Below, in pieces: positions 1-6,758 of a stretch of 64,000 nt of DNA. Location: positions 1 through 64,000 of the forward strand of contig JACQSK010000015.1 of assembly GCA_016205975.1 (NCBI GenBank), given 5' to 3'. This DNA is from Candidatus Uhrbacteria bacterium (GTDB lineage: Bacteria; Patescibacteria; ABY1; SG8-24; GWF2-40-263). The position numbers and the translations under genes are program-made. The number at the start of each line of letters is the position of its first letter. The first letter of the stretch is position 1. The notes below the pieces were generated by a model. That model saw only the letters and a program-made list of their open reading frames with translations, searched no databases and was not told the origin of the DNA.

Positions 1-345
1 GAGGGAGGGGTACATAGGGAGGGTTAGACGGTTAGGGTGCGTTGTTCATTCCGTACGGAGTTGAGGGGTTCCGTTGTAGAGCATTCGCTCGGAGGAAATG
101 GGATCCTTCCTCCTCGAGGACTCGTCGTCAGGATGACGGAGAGCGTTGATACGGCCCAGACTTCCGAGAGAGGCGGATCCGCCTTCGGAGGAGAAGCCTG
201 GGTCTGCCTCACCTTAGGAACGGGCCTGTCAGCCGTCGCTGAAGCTATGACTGGTCTTTGAAAGGTCCTTTGAATTGAGAACTCCTTGAAGTCTATGCCT
301 CACAGCTTGCCTGAAATGAGCGTGATTGAAAAGATCCGTGACGTT
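1..345 (+). ncRNA. Structured RNA candidate, copy 1 (5' end outside window)
   Basis: This stretch has no protein-like reading frame but matches the reverse complement of about 25216-25560 over its whole length. The best blocks are 254-275, which is identical to 25288-25309; 114-150, which differs from its partner at two transitions; and 309-333. Both copies have a hairpin at the same relative position with different sequence. Here the hairpin is CTTCCGA...TCGGAGG around the palindrome GGCGGATCCGCC (about 160-192). G-U pairs appear in that stem only when it is read on this strand, so I infer transcription to the right. I could not match it to RNase P RNA, tmRNA, SRP or 6S RNA. It could instead be a DNA-level repeat. 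Confidence 0.5.
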
Positions 346-354
346 CGCGATAAC

Positions 355-381
355 AAAAAAGCGAGCCTTGCGTTGGCTCGC
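355..381 (-). terminator. Rho-independent terminator of the GNAT-like gene
   Basis: The stem GCGAGCC/GGCTCGC with a 7-base loop is followed on the minus strand by TTTTTTG, 20 bases after the stop codon of the GNAT-like gene. On the plus strand, where it lies just after RNA copy 1, the T-run is absent, so it would terminate that transcript only weakly. Confidence 0.75.
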
Positions 382-400
382 TTGCGTGGGCGGTTGTCCC

Positions 401-1072
401 TTACGGATAGGACAGCGTGGAGGGATAGCCCATGCGTGCCCAAGTCTCCTTGGTCACGCGCACGCGGCAGGCCTTGTTGCGCAGAGGACAGATCATGTTG
501 TTGTCGACCTGCGTCCTGTCCTTGGGGCACACGCACGAGGCGCGGTGGACCTTGATGGGGAGCATCTGGAACCGGAGCATCTTCATCTCATGGCGCATGC
601 CCGTCTTGATCTCCGAGGGGTTGGTCGCCGTTGCCAGGATGTTGAGCCTCCGGTGGCGCTCCAGCATGAGCCGGTAGAGCATGTCGCCCATTGGCATGGC
701 CTTCTCGCCCTGCGCCCGGTAGCGGTACTCGGGGTCTACCACGAACGTTCCCAGTTCGTACCACGGCGTGTCGAGGCCGTCGCGCGCGAGCTCCCACAAC
801 GCGACGCATCCCACCGCGCGGTTGTGCTCCCTCGCGTCCACGGCGACGATCAAGCGGCCGTGGCGCGTCGCGGACTCGAACACCTCGCGCGTCCTGGGGA
901 GCAGGTGCGGCTCCTGCGCGATGAGGCGCACGAGGTCATCGAGCCACGACTCGGGCAGATGCGTGAGCGCGCGGTTGGAGTGGTAGATGATGTTGGGCGT
1001 GATGGAGAACGCGCTCTGGGAGGGATGACGCGGGGTCGGCGGGACGAGAGGCGGGCTTGCGACAAGATCCAT
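401..1072 (-). CDS. GNAT-like acetyltransferase with Cys-rich tail
   Basis: This 223-residue protein resembles GCN5-related N-acetyltransferases in its middle part (IVAVDAREHNRAVGCVALWE, then a YELGTFVVDPEYR strand-turn), the region that normally holds the acetyl-CoA fold. The loop that should bind CoA (QGEKAMPMGDMLYRL) is only a loose match to the family motif. The C-terminal 45 residues contain CVC and two further cysteines and could bind zinc. I start at 1072 because AGGAG lies 8 bases upstream. An in-frame longer reading to 1147 would run through a terminator-like hairpin. The gene stands alone with its own terminator. The substrate is unknown, and the family call is moderately sure. Confidence 0.55.
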   Translation of the reverse strand: MDLVASPPLVPPTPRHPSQSAFSITPNIIYHSNRALTHLPESWLDDLVRLIAQEPHLLPRTREVFESATRHGRLIVAVDAREHNRAVGCVALWELARDGLDTPWYELGTFVVDPEYRYRAQGEKAMPMGDMLYRLMLERHRRLNILATATNPSEIKTGMRHEMKMLRFQMLPIKVHRASCVCPKDRTQVDNNMICPLRNKACRVRVTKETWARMGYPSTLSYP

Positions 1073-1102
1073 GGTCTTTGCTCCTGGGGTGACGGGTTTA
1101 CG

Positions 1103-1133
1103 AAAGAAAAGCACCTCCGTGTTACGAGAGGTG
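1103..1133 (-). promoter_or_regulatory. Terminator-like hairpin in the leader of the GNAT-like gene
   Basis: On the minus strand CACCTC and GAGGTG form a 6-bp stem with a 10-base loop, followed by CTTTTCTTT. The hairpin lies about 30 bases upstream of the ribosome site of the GNAT-like gene, between any upstream promoter and its start codon. It could therefore attenuate transcription. The stem is short. Confidence 0.35.
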
Positions 1134-1272
1134 TCTTTCTTCAGCACGAATTTTCATTCACGCATCAAAGAGACACTCCCTTGGGGAGGATCTTCGTATC
1201 GTTTGTCTGCATGAGTGAGAAATGCATACTGGTAAGAGTGTGCCATAGCTTGATGAAGCGCGCAAGGCGGTC

Positions 1273-1302
1273 TTGGCCAAACGTGCGGCGATCTGATAGG
1301 AT
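1273..1302 (+). promoter_or_regulatory. proS promoter
   Basis: TTGGCC (1273-1278) is separated by 18 bases from TAGGAT (1297-1302). The -10 box ends 9 bases before the ATG at 1312, leaving room for an mRNA with almost no leader. This supports ATG 1312 over the in-frame TTG at 1303. Confidence 0.5.
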
Positions 1303-1311
1303 TTGTTCACT

Positions 1312-2607
1312 ATGCGGTATTCAAAACTGTTCGGACGTACGATGAAAGAAGCGCCTCATGACGCGGACTCGGTGAATGCGCGGCTGCTCGTGCAGGCCGG
1401 TTTTATCAATCAGCTCGCTGCGGGCATTTATACCTATTTGCCACTGGGGCTGCGCGTGCTGACCAAGATCAAGACGATCATCCGCGAGGAGATGCAGGCG
1501 GTGGGCGGGCAAGAGATCCTAATGCCCGCGCTCATTCCCAAAGCGCCGTGGGAGGCGACCAAGCGCTGGGACGCGATTGACGTCTTGTTCAAGTTGAAAG
1601 GCGCCGGGGACAAAGACTTCGCGCTTGGACCCACACACGAGGAAGTCGTGACGCCGTTGGTCCAGCAGTATGTGAAGTCGTACAAAGACCTGCCCGTGAG
1701 CGTGTACCAGATTCAGGATAAGTTTCGCAATGAGCCACGCGCGAAGTCCGGGCTCCTGCGCGGGCGCGAGTTTGCGATGAAGGATATGTATAGCTTTCAT
1801 GCGTCGCTGGCGGACTTGGAGCAGTATTACGACCGCGTGAAGCAACAGTATCTGAGCGCGTTTGCGCGCTGCGGGCTTGATGCGATTGTGACCGAAGCTT
1901 CTGGTGGCGTGTTCTCAAAGTATAGCCATGAGTATCAAGTGGCGACGACGTCAGGCGAAGACATCATCTATCAATGCGGCCAGTGTCGCTGGGCCGTGAA
2001 TCGCGAGATCGCGGAGGTCAAGGACGGCGACGCATGCCACAGGTGCGGGAAGGGAGTGGTCAGGGAAGTCAAAGCGATCGAGGTAGGCAACATCTTCAAG
2101 CTCTCGACGCGTTTTGCCGACGACTTCGGGTTCCATGTGGCGCTCGAGGACGGCAGCGCGGGCAAGGTGTGGATGGGTTGCTACGGGTTCGGTCCCAGCC
2201 GCGTGATGGGATCCATTATCGAAGTACATCATGACGATGCAGGGATGAGGTGGCCCAAGAGCGTGGCGCCGTATCATGTGCATCTGGTTTCACTCAGTCA
2301 CAAAGATGAAAGCGTGAAGAATCAGATCGATGAAGCTGCACAAGAGTTGCACGATGCACTCGAGGCTGCTGGCGTAGAAGTCGTATGGGACGACCGCGAA
2401 GACGTGCGCGCGGGAGAAAAGTTTGCGGACGCGGATTTGATCGGCATCCCGCTGCGCTTGGTCGTGAGCGAGAAGACGCTCTCGGAAGGCGCGGCGGAGT
2501 GGAAAGAGCGTCACGAGACCGAGGCGCGGCTGGTGAAGCTCGAGGACGTTCTCCAGGAAACAAAAGAATGGCTCGCCGCGCCGGAGCGGCTCACGTCGCA
2601 TGGATAA
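1312..2607 (+). CDS. proS: Prolyl-tRNA synthetase, short form without editing insertion
   Basis: This enzyme charges tRNA-Pro with proline in the cytoplasm. The class II core is clear: GPTHEE at 106-111, motif 2 with FRNEPR and LLRGREFAMKDMYSF at 139-162, and motif 3 GCYGFGPSRVMG at 289-300, followed by the anticodon-binding domain. Usual bacterial enzymes are near 570 residues because of an editing insertion between motifs 2 and 3. This one has 431 residues, and in that place there is only a short stretch with two CxxC pairs (222/225 and 243/245 region), probably a zinc ribbon. It should therefore lack cis-editing of Ala-tRNA-Pro. The start follows the MRYSKLFGRT opening, typical of the family, and there is no ribosome site. 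A strong bidirectional terminator follows. Confidence 0.95.
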   Translation: MRYSKLFGRTMKEAPHDADSVNARLLVQAGFINQLAAGIYTYLPLGLRVLTKIKTIIREEMQAVGGQEILMPALIPKAPWEATKRWDAIDVLFKLKGAGDKDFALGPTHEEVVTPLVQQYVKSYKDLPVSVYQIQDKFRNEPRAKSGLLRGREFAMKDMYSFHASLADLEQYYDRVKQQYLSAFARCGLDAIVTEASGGVFSKYSHEYQVATTSGEDIIYQCGQCRWAVNREIAEVKDGDACHRCGKGVVREVKAIEVGNIFKLSTRFADDFGFHVALEDGSAGKVWMGCYGFGPSRVMGSIIEVHHDDAGMRWPKSVAPYHVHLVSLSHKDESVKNQIDEAAQELHDALEAAGVEVVWDDREDVRAGEKFADADLIGIPLRLVVSEKTLSEGAAEWKERHETEARLVKLEDVLQETKEWLAAPERLTSHG

Positions 2608-2610
2608 TGA

Positions 2611-2637
2611 AAAACGGACTTACAAAGTCCGTTTTTT
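2611..2637. terminator. Bidirectional terminator between proS and the TrmB-type gene
   Basis: AACGGACTT and AAGTCCGTT form a 9-bp stem with T-runs on both strands (TTTTTTC on plus, TTTTTC on minus). The last codons and the stop of the convergent regulator gene lie inside it. Confidence 0.85.
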
Positions 2638-3378
2638 CTTGCTCGGCACGACCTGACACTGTTTCCATGTTTGGTCGAAGAGGTATTCAAACGTTCGCGT
2701 AACTTCTTTGGAATGGATGACCACCATTGAAAGCGGCTCAAAGGAAGTTACGGCGACCGTATCGTCGACGATATCGAAGTTAATAGTGAAATGAATTTTG
2801 GGAGGGAGAAATCGGATCTCCCATGTCGGACTCCCTTTTGTCAGAGAAGCGAACTCTCTTCCCACCGGTTCGTCCACGATGAGTTGTTTGACTCGAGTTT
2901 TTTGGCGGTGGTCATGGGTGGAGGCTGCCCATTTTTTCATAACCGCTTCCCCATACGCACGTCTGATCGCGGAATAGTCGGTCAGGTATCGGGCTTGGTT
3001 GGCTCTCCCAAACGTATGACTCACACTCAGGATGCCATCGAGCGTATCGTAAATTTCGATGTTGGAGGTCTGGCCTTGACGACGGGAAATGAGTGGAAGC
3101 ATGAACCGAAAGTTCTCCACTTGCTGTTGGCGTAACTGTAGGAGTTTCTCCGGTTGGATGGCTTGATAGAGACGGACAGAACGCCCAGGGCGTTCACTCA
3201 TCAACCCGCGTTTTGCTAGATCTTCCAAAATGACATATACGATGGCTCGTTTGAGTTCAGCTTCCTGCGCCACCTCGCCAGCCGTGGCCTTGCCCAGTCG
3301 AAACGATGCAATAAGCACGCGTGATTCTTTCTCGTTGAATCCGATATTGAGAAGCGTTTGGATGAGGTAACGATCCAT
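2620..3378 (-). CDS. TrmB-family transcriptional regulator
   Basis: The first 75 residues form a winged-helix domain of the TrmB type (LLNIGFNEKESRVLIASFRL, then KATAGEVAQEAELKRAIVYV and RGLMSERPG). The rest, to residue 252, is a possible ligand-sensing domain that I cannot assign. Related one-gene regulators are frequent in Patescibacteria. ATG 3378 has no SD sequence; an AT-rich stretch just upstream could be a promoter for a leaderless mRNA. The gene is convergent with proS and shares its terminator. Its target genes are not evident from the surroundings. Confidence 0.7.
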   Translation of the reverse strand: MDRYLIQTLLNIGFNEKESRVLIASFRLGKATAGEVAQEAELKRAIVYVILEDLAKRGLMSERPGRSVRLYQAIQPEKLLQLRQQQVENFRFMLPLISRRQGQTSNIEIYDTLDGILSVSHTFGRANQARYLTDYSAIRRAYGEAVMKKWAASTHDHRQKTRVKQLIVDEPVGREFASLTKGSPTWEIRFLPPKIHFTINFDIVDDTVAVTSFEPLSMVVIHSKEVTRTFEYLFDQTWKQCQVVPSKKKRTL

Positions 3379-3451
3379 AGTGTTGATTATTTTGACAGCT
3401 TTTTATTCGTTTGTGAATGTTTAGCAACAACTGACGACTTTTTCATTTGTC

Positions 3452-3480
3452 CCCGTGACTCACTTCTTTTAATGTAGACG
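3452..3480 (+). promoter_or_regulatory. Promoter of the 82/84-residue gene pair
   Basis: TTGTCC is followed after about 17 bases by TAATGT, roughly 45 bases before the start codon at 3520. The fit is fair, and the following gene has a strong ribosome site (AGGAGG). Confidence 0.4.
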
Positions 3481-3519
3481 CGAACAAGCGCTTCACGTTC
3501 ATCCTCACAGGAGGTTTCA

Positions 3520-3768
3520 ATGACATTGATTCTGTTTGGTGCTGGCTTCATCGTCGTCTGTGTGGCGGTCGCTGCCGCCGGAGCGGACGCGCATCAGCGC
3601 TATCTGGAAAGTCTGCCTGCTCCTCCGCCCCACATCAAGTCAGAGGCTCGGGCACTGGATGGGAATGATCGTGCGGGAGTTATGGTGGGTGTGGAAATCC
3701 ACTACTACGACCGTGAACTCAAGAAGGAGATCGTGACCATGAACTCGCACGCGGTGAAGGTGATCTGA
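3520..3768 (+). CDS. Small protein with N-terminal membrane anchor
   Basis: This is an 82-residue protein of unknown function. Residues 2-22 (LILFGAGFIVVCVAVAAAG) form one hydrophobic segment, either a signal anchor or an uncleaved signal. The remainder is polar with PAPPP at about 31. The ATG is preceded by AGGAGG at a spacing of 5. The stop overlaps the start of the next gene (TGATG), so the two are probably co-translated. No relatives are recognised. Confidence 0.6.
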   Translation: MTLILFGAGFIVVCVAVAAAGADAHQRYLESLPAPPPHIKSEARALDGNDRAGVMVGVEIHYYDRELKKEIVTMNSHAVKVI

Positions 3769-4022
3769 TGGACTCCATCATGCGTTACCGACAGCCCGTC
3801 TACGATCTTGTTCCTGATGATAGCCCCCAGATCGTACGGGGCTCCGCACGTCTCACGCCGGAGCACGTTCTCGTTGCCGCGGTGGGCGGACTTCCTACGC
3901 TCATTCAGGCTATGGCCTCTGCAGATCGGGACTGCGTCGAGTTCGTGCTGAACCAGCAAGAGGGTGGGTTTTTCGGCCAGACTTCCAGCAGTAGGATTAC
4001 GGTCCGCACTTCAAAGCGGTGA
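3768..4022 (+). CDS. Small protein of unknown function
   Basis: This 84-residue, probably cytoplasmic protein starts on the last base of the preceding stop codon, which indicates translational coupling. It has no transmembrane segment and no motif that I recognise. Because the overlap is exact and two hairpins follow, I think the gene is real, but the function is open. Confidence 0.5.
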   Translation: MDSIMRYRQPVYDLVPDDSPQIVRGSARLTPEHVLVAAVGGLPTLIQAMASADRDCVEFVLNQQEGGFFGQTSSSRITVRTSKR

Positions 4023-4029
4023 GACGAGA

Positions 4030-4110
4030 AGCGGTGATCAGCAGAGCAAGAATCACCGCTCAACAACGCACGTGCCGGTTCCACTCATACGGGGCCGGTT
4101 TTTCTTTTTT
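4030..4110 (+). terminator. Terminator region after the small gene pair
   Basis: A 9-bp hairpin (AGCGGTGAT/ATCACCGCT, 4030-4060) without a T-run is followed by a second, weaker hairpin built on CCGG/CCGG that ends in TTTTTCTTTTTT (4075-4110). The second one is the likely terminator. Confidence 0.6.
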
Positions 4111-4133
4111 CTAGATTTTTGCTGTCCCTGACA

Positions 4134-4162
4134 TTGACCCAATCCTTCAAATCAGCTATTCT
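4134..4162 (+). promoter_or_regulatory. Promoter of the leader ORF / MFS unit
   Basis: TTGACC (4134-4139), a 17-base spacer and TATTCT (4157-4162). Transcription should begin near 4169, about 2 bases before the ATG of the leader ORF at 4171. Confidence 0.6.
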
Positions 4163-4170
4163 AAAAACGT

Positions 4171-4251
4171 ATGCAAGCCAATGGCACCCGCAAGGAAATG
4201 ATCCAGACGCTCGGAGGCGATTACTCCGACTGTCTTTTGTTTCCCGGGTAG
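4171..4251 (+). CDS. Putative 26-residue leader peptide
   Basis: This short frame begins MQANGTRKEM and ends LLFPG. Its start lies at the predicted transcription start, so it could be translated from a leaderless mRNA. Its last codons (GTTTCCCGGG) and stop codon cover the 5' strand of an antiterminator stem (4239-4249 pairing with 4287-4297). A ribosome that finishes the peptide would block that stem, and one stalled earlier would leave it free. This is the geometry of ribosome-mediated attenuation. The peptide has no run of one amino acid, so sensing of translation-inhibiting drugs is more likely than sensing of an amino acid. This is an inference from base pairing alone. Confidence 0.45.
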   Translation: MQANGTRKEMIQTLGGDYSDCLLFPG

Positions 4252-4315
4252 CCCTATTCTGATGCATTGAAGATCAGACGAGAACCACCCGGGAAACTGG
4301 GTGGTTTAAGTTTTA
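4239..4315 (+). promoter_or_regulatory. Transcription attenuator before the MFS gene
   Basis: Two mutually exclusive stems are visible. The antiterminator pairs GTTTCCCGGGT (4239-4249) with ACCCGGGAAAC (4287-4297), a perfect 11 bp. The terminator pairs AACCACCC (4283-4290) with GGGTGGTT (4299-4306) and is followed by TTAAGTTTT. The first stem uses bases of the left arm and the loop of the second. The MFS start codon is 14 bases further on. Confidence 0.55.
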
Positions 4316-4328
4316 ACTTGGAGGATCT

Positions 4329-5501
4329 ATGTCCGCGGCACGCACGTACTACCTGTTCTTGGCTTTCATTCACATTGGAATGGCCTCAACGGTGACGGCC
4401 TACACGCCGTTCCTTCAGGGGATCGGTCTCACGCTGGGACAGATCGCTCTCGTCAACGCCATCTTCTGGACGGTGATCATCGCCGCAGAGCTTCCCACCG
4501 GTATGCTTGCCGACGGACGTTCGCGCGCGTTCTCGCTCAAGCTCGGCGGCGTGTTCTATGCCTTGGGAGCATTCGCGTATCTGTTCGCGCACAGCTTCTG
4601 GACCGCGGTGTTCGCTGAGGCGCTCACCGGCATCGGCAGCGCGTTCATCTCTGGGGCGGGCACGGCTTGGATCGCGGATGCGTTGACGCGCGAAGGCCGT
4701 TCACATGAGTTGCGCCAGGTGTACGCAACCGAGTCCCTCATCCGCTCTACGATCATGTTGATGGGCGGCTTCCTTGGCGCCGGGATCGCGTTGTGGGAGC
4801 CGCGCTTGATCTGGGTGCCGTTCATCATTACCGCACTGGCCGCCAGCTTCGTCGCGCACTGGTTCATGAACGGTCAGGGCGAGCCGCTTGAGTATGTGAG
4901 CGAACGGGAAGCCTTCCGCCGCGCGCTCGCGCACCTTTGCCGTAGCCGCGCACTCATGTGGGTGGTGGCCTCGCTCATCGTGTTCGGCGCAGTCGTCTCG
5001 TTCAACCATTACTGGGCGCTGTTCTTCCTGCCCGAGGTTGGACAGCTGGGTCTCGCGTTCATCTGGCCGGTCATGTACCTCGGACTCATCGGCGCCTCGC
5101 AATGCATCCGCCGCCTCACGATCCCCTTGGGGAGCGAGAGCCGCATGATCGTCCTCTCGGTCGTGCTCTCGGGAGCGGGACTGTTGGGCGTGGCGATCGC
5201 GCCTGGGTTCTGGCTCATGATGCCGGCTCTGGTCGTGCACGAGATCGGCCGCGGGTTCTTCCAACCGCTCACGGACAGCTTCGTCCAGCACCGCGTGCAC
5301 ACGAGCTATCGCGCCACGTTCGGCTCACTCCAGTCCTTCTTGGGACGAATCGGGTTTGCCGTGGTGCCGTTCGTCGTGTGGCTGTTCATCTCGGGTAAGC
5401 CCGACACGCCCGCGACGATCCGTCTGGTCTGGATCGCCTGTGCGGGAGCGCTGCTCTTGGGCGCTGCTCTGCTGTGGTTCACGAGGTCCCGCGAGGGCTG
5501 A
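4329..5501 (+). CDS. MFS transporter, probable drug efflux type
   Basis: This 390-residue protein is built of about 12 hydrophobic segments. It has the major-facilitator loop signature between segments 2 and 3 (PTGMLADGRSRAFSLKLGG, near residues 56-74). It should sit in the cytoplasmic membrane and exchange protons for an exported small molecule; the substrate cannot be read from sequence. ATG 4329 follows GGAGGA at a good spacing. The gene is alone, preceded by a leader-peptide attenuator and followed by a strong terminator. That context fits an inducible resistance pump. A second, distant MFS gene is at 12624. Confidence 0.8.
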   Translation: MSAARTYYLFLAFIHIGMASTVTAYTPFLQGIGLTLGQIALVNAIFWTVIIAAELPTGMLADGRSRAFSLKLGGVFYALGAFAYLFAHSFWTAVFAEALTGIGSAFISGAGTAWIADALTREGRSHELRQVYATESLIRSTIMLMGGFLGAGIALWEPRLIWVPFIITALAASFVAHWFMNGQGEPLEYVSEREAFRRALAHLCRSRALMWVVASLIVFGAVVSFNHYWALFFLPEVGQLGLAFIWPVMYLGLIGASQCIRRLTIPLGSESRMIVLSVVLSGAGLLGVAIAPGFWLMMPALVVHEIGRGFFQPLTDSFVQHRVHTSYRATFGSLQSFLGRIGFAVVPFVVWLFISGKPDTPATIRLVWIACAGALLLGAALLWFTRSREG

Positions 5502-5505
5502 CGCA

Positions 5506-5542
5506 AACAACCCGACCTCTTGCGAGGAAGGGTTGTTTTTTT
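5506..5542 (+). terminator. Terminator of the first MFS gene
   Basis: AACAACCC and GGGTTGTT form an 8-bp stem, followed by seven T residues. Confidence 0.85.
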
Positions 5543-5559
5543 GTGGGCCGGAGGACCCA

Positions 5560-5590
5560 AAAGAAAACCCCACCGACGTGATCGGTGGGG
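5560..5590 (-). terminator. Terminator of the 235-residue orphan gene
   Basis: CCCCACCGA and TCGGTGGGG form a 9-bp stem with a 5-base loop, followed on the minus strand by TTTTCTTTT. It begins a few bases after the stop of the convergent orphan gene. Confidence 0.85.
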
Positions 5591-5596
5591 CGTGAG

Positions 5597-6304
5597 CTAG
5601 TCCTCGTCGTGGCGAAGTTGCCATGCGTGGCCGCGGCGGGCGCAAGCCTTGTCGCGGCACTGCCGCGCGTGGTTGCGGTCGTGCTGGGCTTGAAGTTCGC
5701 CTGCGCGGCGCGCGGTCCACTGCTTGGCCGCGGCTTCCGTCTCGTGGAGGCACAGCAGAGATCCCGTGAGGCACACGATCTCGTGCTCGCGCCGGTCTGT
5801 CGGCTTCCACAGGCGGAAGTTCGTGGGGACGGGGTCGGAAGGCTCGGGGATGAGCCGACCCATCGCGTGCCAGGTGACGCACACGAAGTCCTCGGCGAAG
5901 GTCGCGATCTGCGTGCGGCGCTGGCGCGGGTCGGCCTTGAACGTGGCCTCGCCCACCATGCCTTGGACGAATCCCAGGTGCTCGTCCAGGACGTGGAAGT
6001 CTTCTCCGGCCTTCACCAAGGAGACATGGAAATGTCCAGCCTTCATTTGGAGCTCGGGAGCCGCGGGGGCGACAGCGGTCTTGGGCGGTTCGTAGGGTCG
6101 GCCGAAGGTGCCGCTCGTGTAGCCGTCCTTGCCTCCCATGGTCGAGAGCTGGATGGTGCCCAACCAGGCTCCAGCCGTCTCCCGCGCCCGGCGCGGATGG
6201 CCGTAGCGCATGTCGTAGTCGACTTTCGCCCGGGCGCGTGCGAAGCTCATCTGGAGGGCGATGAATTCCTCTTCGGTCGGTTCGGGACGTTCAGGCTCAG
6301 ACAT
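5597..6304 (-). CDS. Orphan protein of unknown function
   Basis: This is a 235-residue soluble protein with no motif that I recognise. It opens with an acidic stretch (MSEPERPEPTEEEF) and ends in a basic, His/Cys-containing tail (RQCRDKACARRGHAWQLRHD). I choose ATG 6304 because TGGAG lies 7 bases upstream. The longer in-frame start at 6331 has no such site. The gene is a single transcription unit with its own terminator, the pattern seen for the other SD-led orphans in this window. Confidence 0.55.
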   Translation of the reverse strand: MSEPERPEPTEEEFIALQMSFARARAKVDYDMRYGHPRRARETAGAWLGTIQLSTMGGKDGYTSGTFGRPYEPPKTAVAPAAPELQMKAGHFHVSLVKAGEDFHVLDEHLGFVQGMVGEATFKADPRQRRTQIATFAEDFVCVTWHAMGRLIPEPSDPVPTNFRLWKPTDRREHEIVCLTGSLLCLHETEAAAKQWTARRAGELQAQHDRNHARQCRDKACARRGHAWQLRHDED

Positions 6305-6380
6305 GGAATCTCCAGGCTGCGGCTTAAGCATGCCGCAGACAGGGAGCCATGTCTAGGAGCCTGACGTCGAAAACGTCGTC

Positions 6381-6406
6381 AAAAAGAAAACACAGGCCGG
6401 AGCCTG
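6381..6406 (-). terminator. Terminator of hup
   Basis: On the minus strand a GC-rich stem (GCAGGC/GCCTGT) is followed by TTTTCTTTTTG, about 10 bases after the hup stop codon. Confidence 0.75.
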
Positions 6407-6416
6407 CATTTTTGGT

Positions 6417-6707
6417 TTAGATTGTACGTTTCCCCTTGAGCGTATCTTTCAGCGCCTTGCCGGCTTTGAACTTTGGGACGGTCACGGAGGGGATTTCGAT
6501 TTTTTCTGTCGGCTTCTGGGGGTTCACGCCGATGCGGCCTTTGCGGGTGCGGGCGCTGAAGGTCCCGAAGCCCGCGATGGTGACTTCCTCACCGTTCGAG
6601 AGAGCGCGGGTGACGATCTCTTCAAACGCGGCGACAAAATCTTCGCCGAGTTTTTTTGAGACGTCGGTTTTTTCGGCAATGCGCTGGGCGAGGTCGGCTT
6701 TGTTCAT
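6417..6707 (-). CDS. hup: HU-family DNA-binding protein
   Basis: This 96-residue protein is a histone-like nucleoid protein that binds and bends DNA as a dimer. The family pattern is complete: MNKADLAQRIAEKTDVSKK at the start, EEVTIAGFGTFSARTRKGR forming the beta arm near 42-60, and NPQKPTEKIEIPSVTVPKF, where the conserved proline at the arm tip is found. The length is standard. It has its own promoter (TTGACG at 6751-6756 and TATCTT at 6727-6732 on the minus strand) and a leader of about 15 bases without an SD sequence, and it ends in a strong terminator. Confidence 0.93.
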   Translation of the reverse strand: MNKADLAQRIAEKTDVSKKLGEDFVAAFEEIVTRALSNGEEVTIAGFGTFSARTRKGRIGVNPQKPTEKIEIPSVTVPKFKAGKALKDTLKGKRTI

Positions 6708-6726
6708 AGGGGGAATTGATAGAAGG

Positions 6727-6756
6727 AAGATACCAGAATCAGAGCCTATGCGTCAA
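6727..6756 (-). promoter_or_regulatory. hup promoter
   Basis: On the minus strand TTGACG (6756-6751) is followed after 18 bases by TATCTT (6732-6727). It lies between the end of rny and the hup start. Confidence 0.6.
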
Positions 6757-6758
6757 CC

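Noticed and set aside
37..261. 74-residue frame on the plus strand at the window start
   Set aside because: The homologous copy at 25.2-25.65 kb does not keep this frame, and the changes favour base pairing over codons.
1..345. RNase P RNA or tmRNA identity for the paired element
   Set aside because: The P4-type GAAAGUCCGGGCU and ACAGAA motifs, a tRNA-like CCA end and a tag reading frame are not found, and two copies would be unusual.
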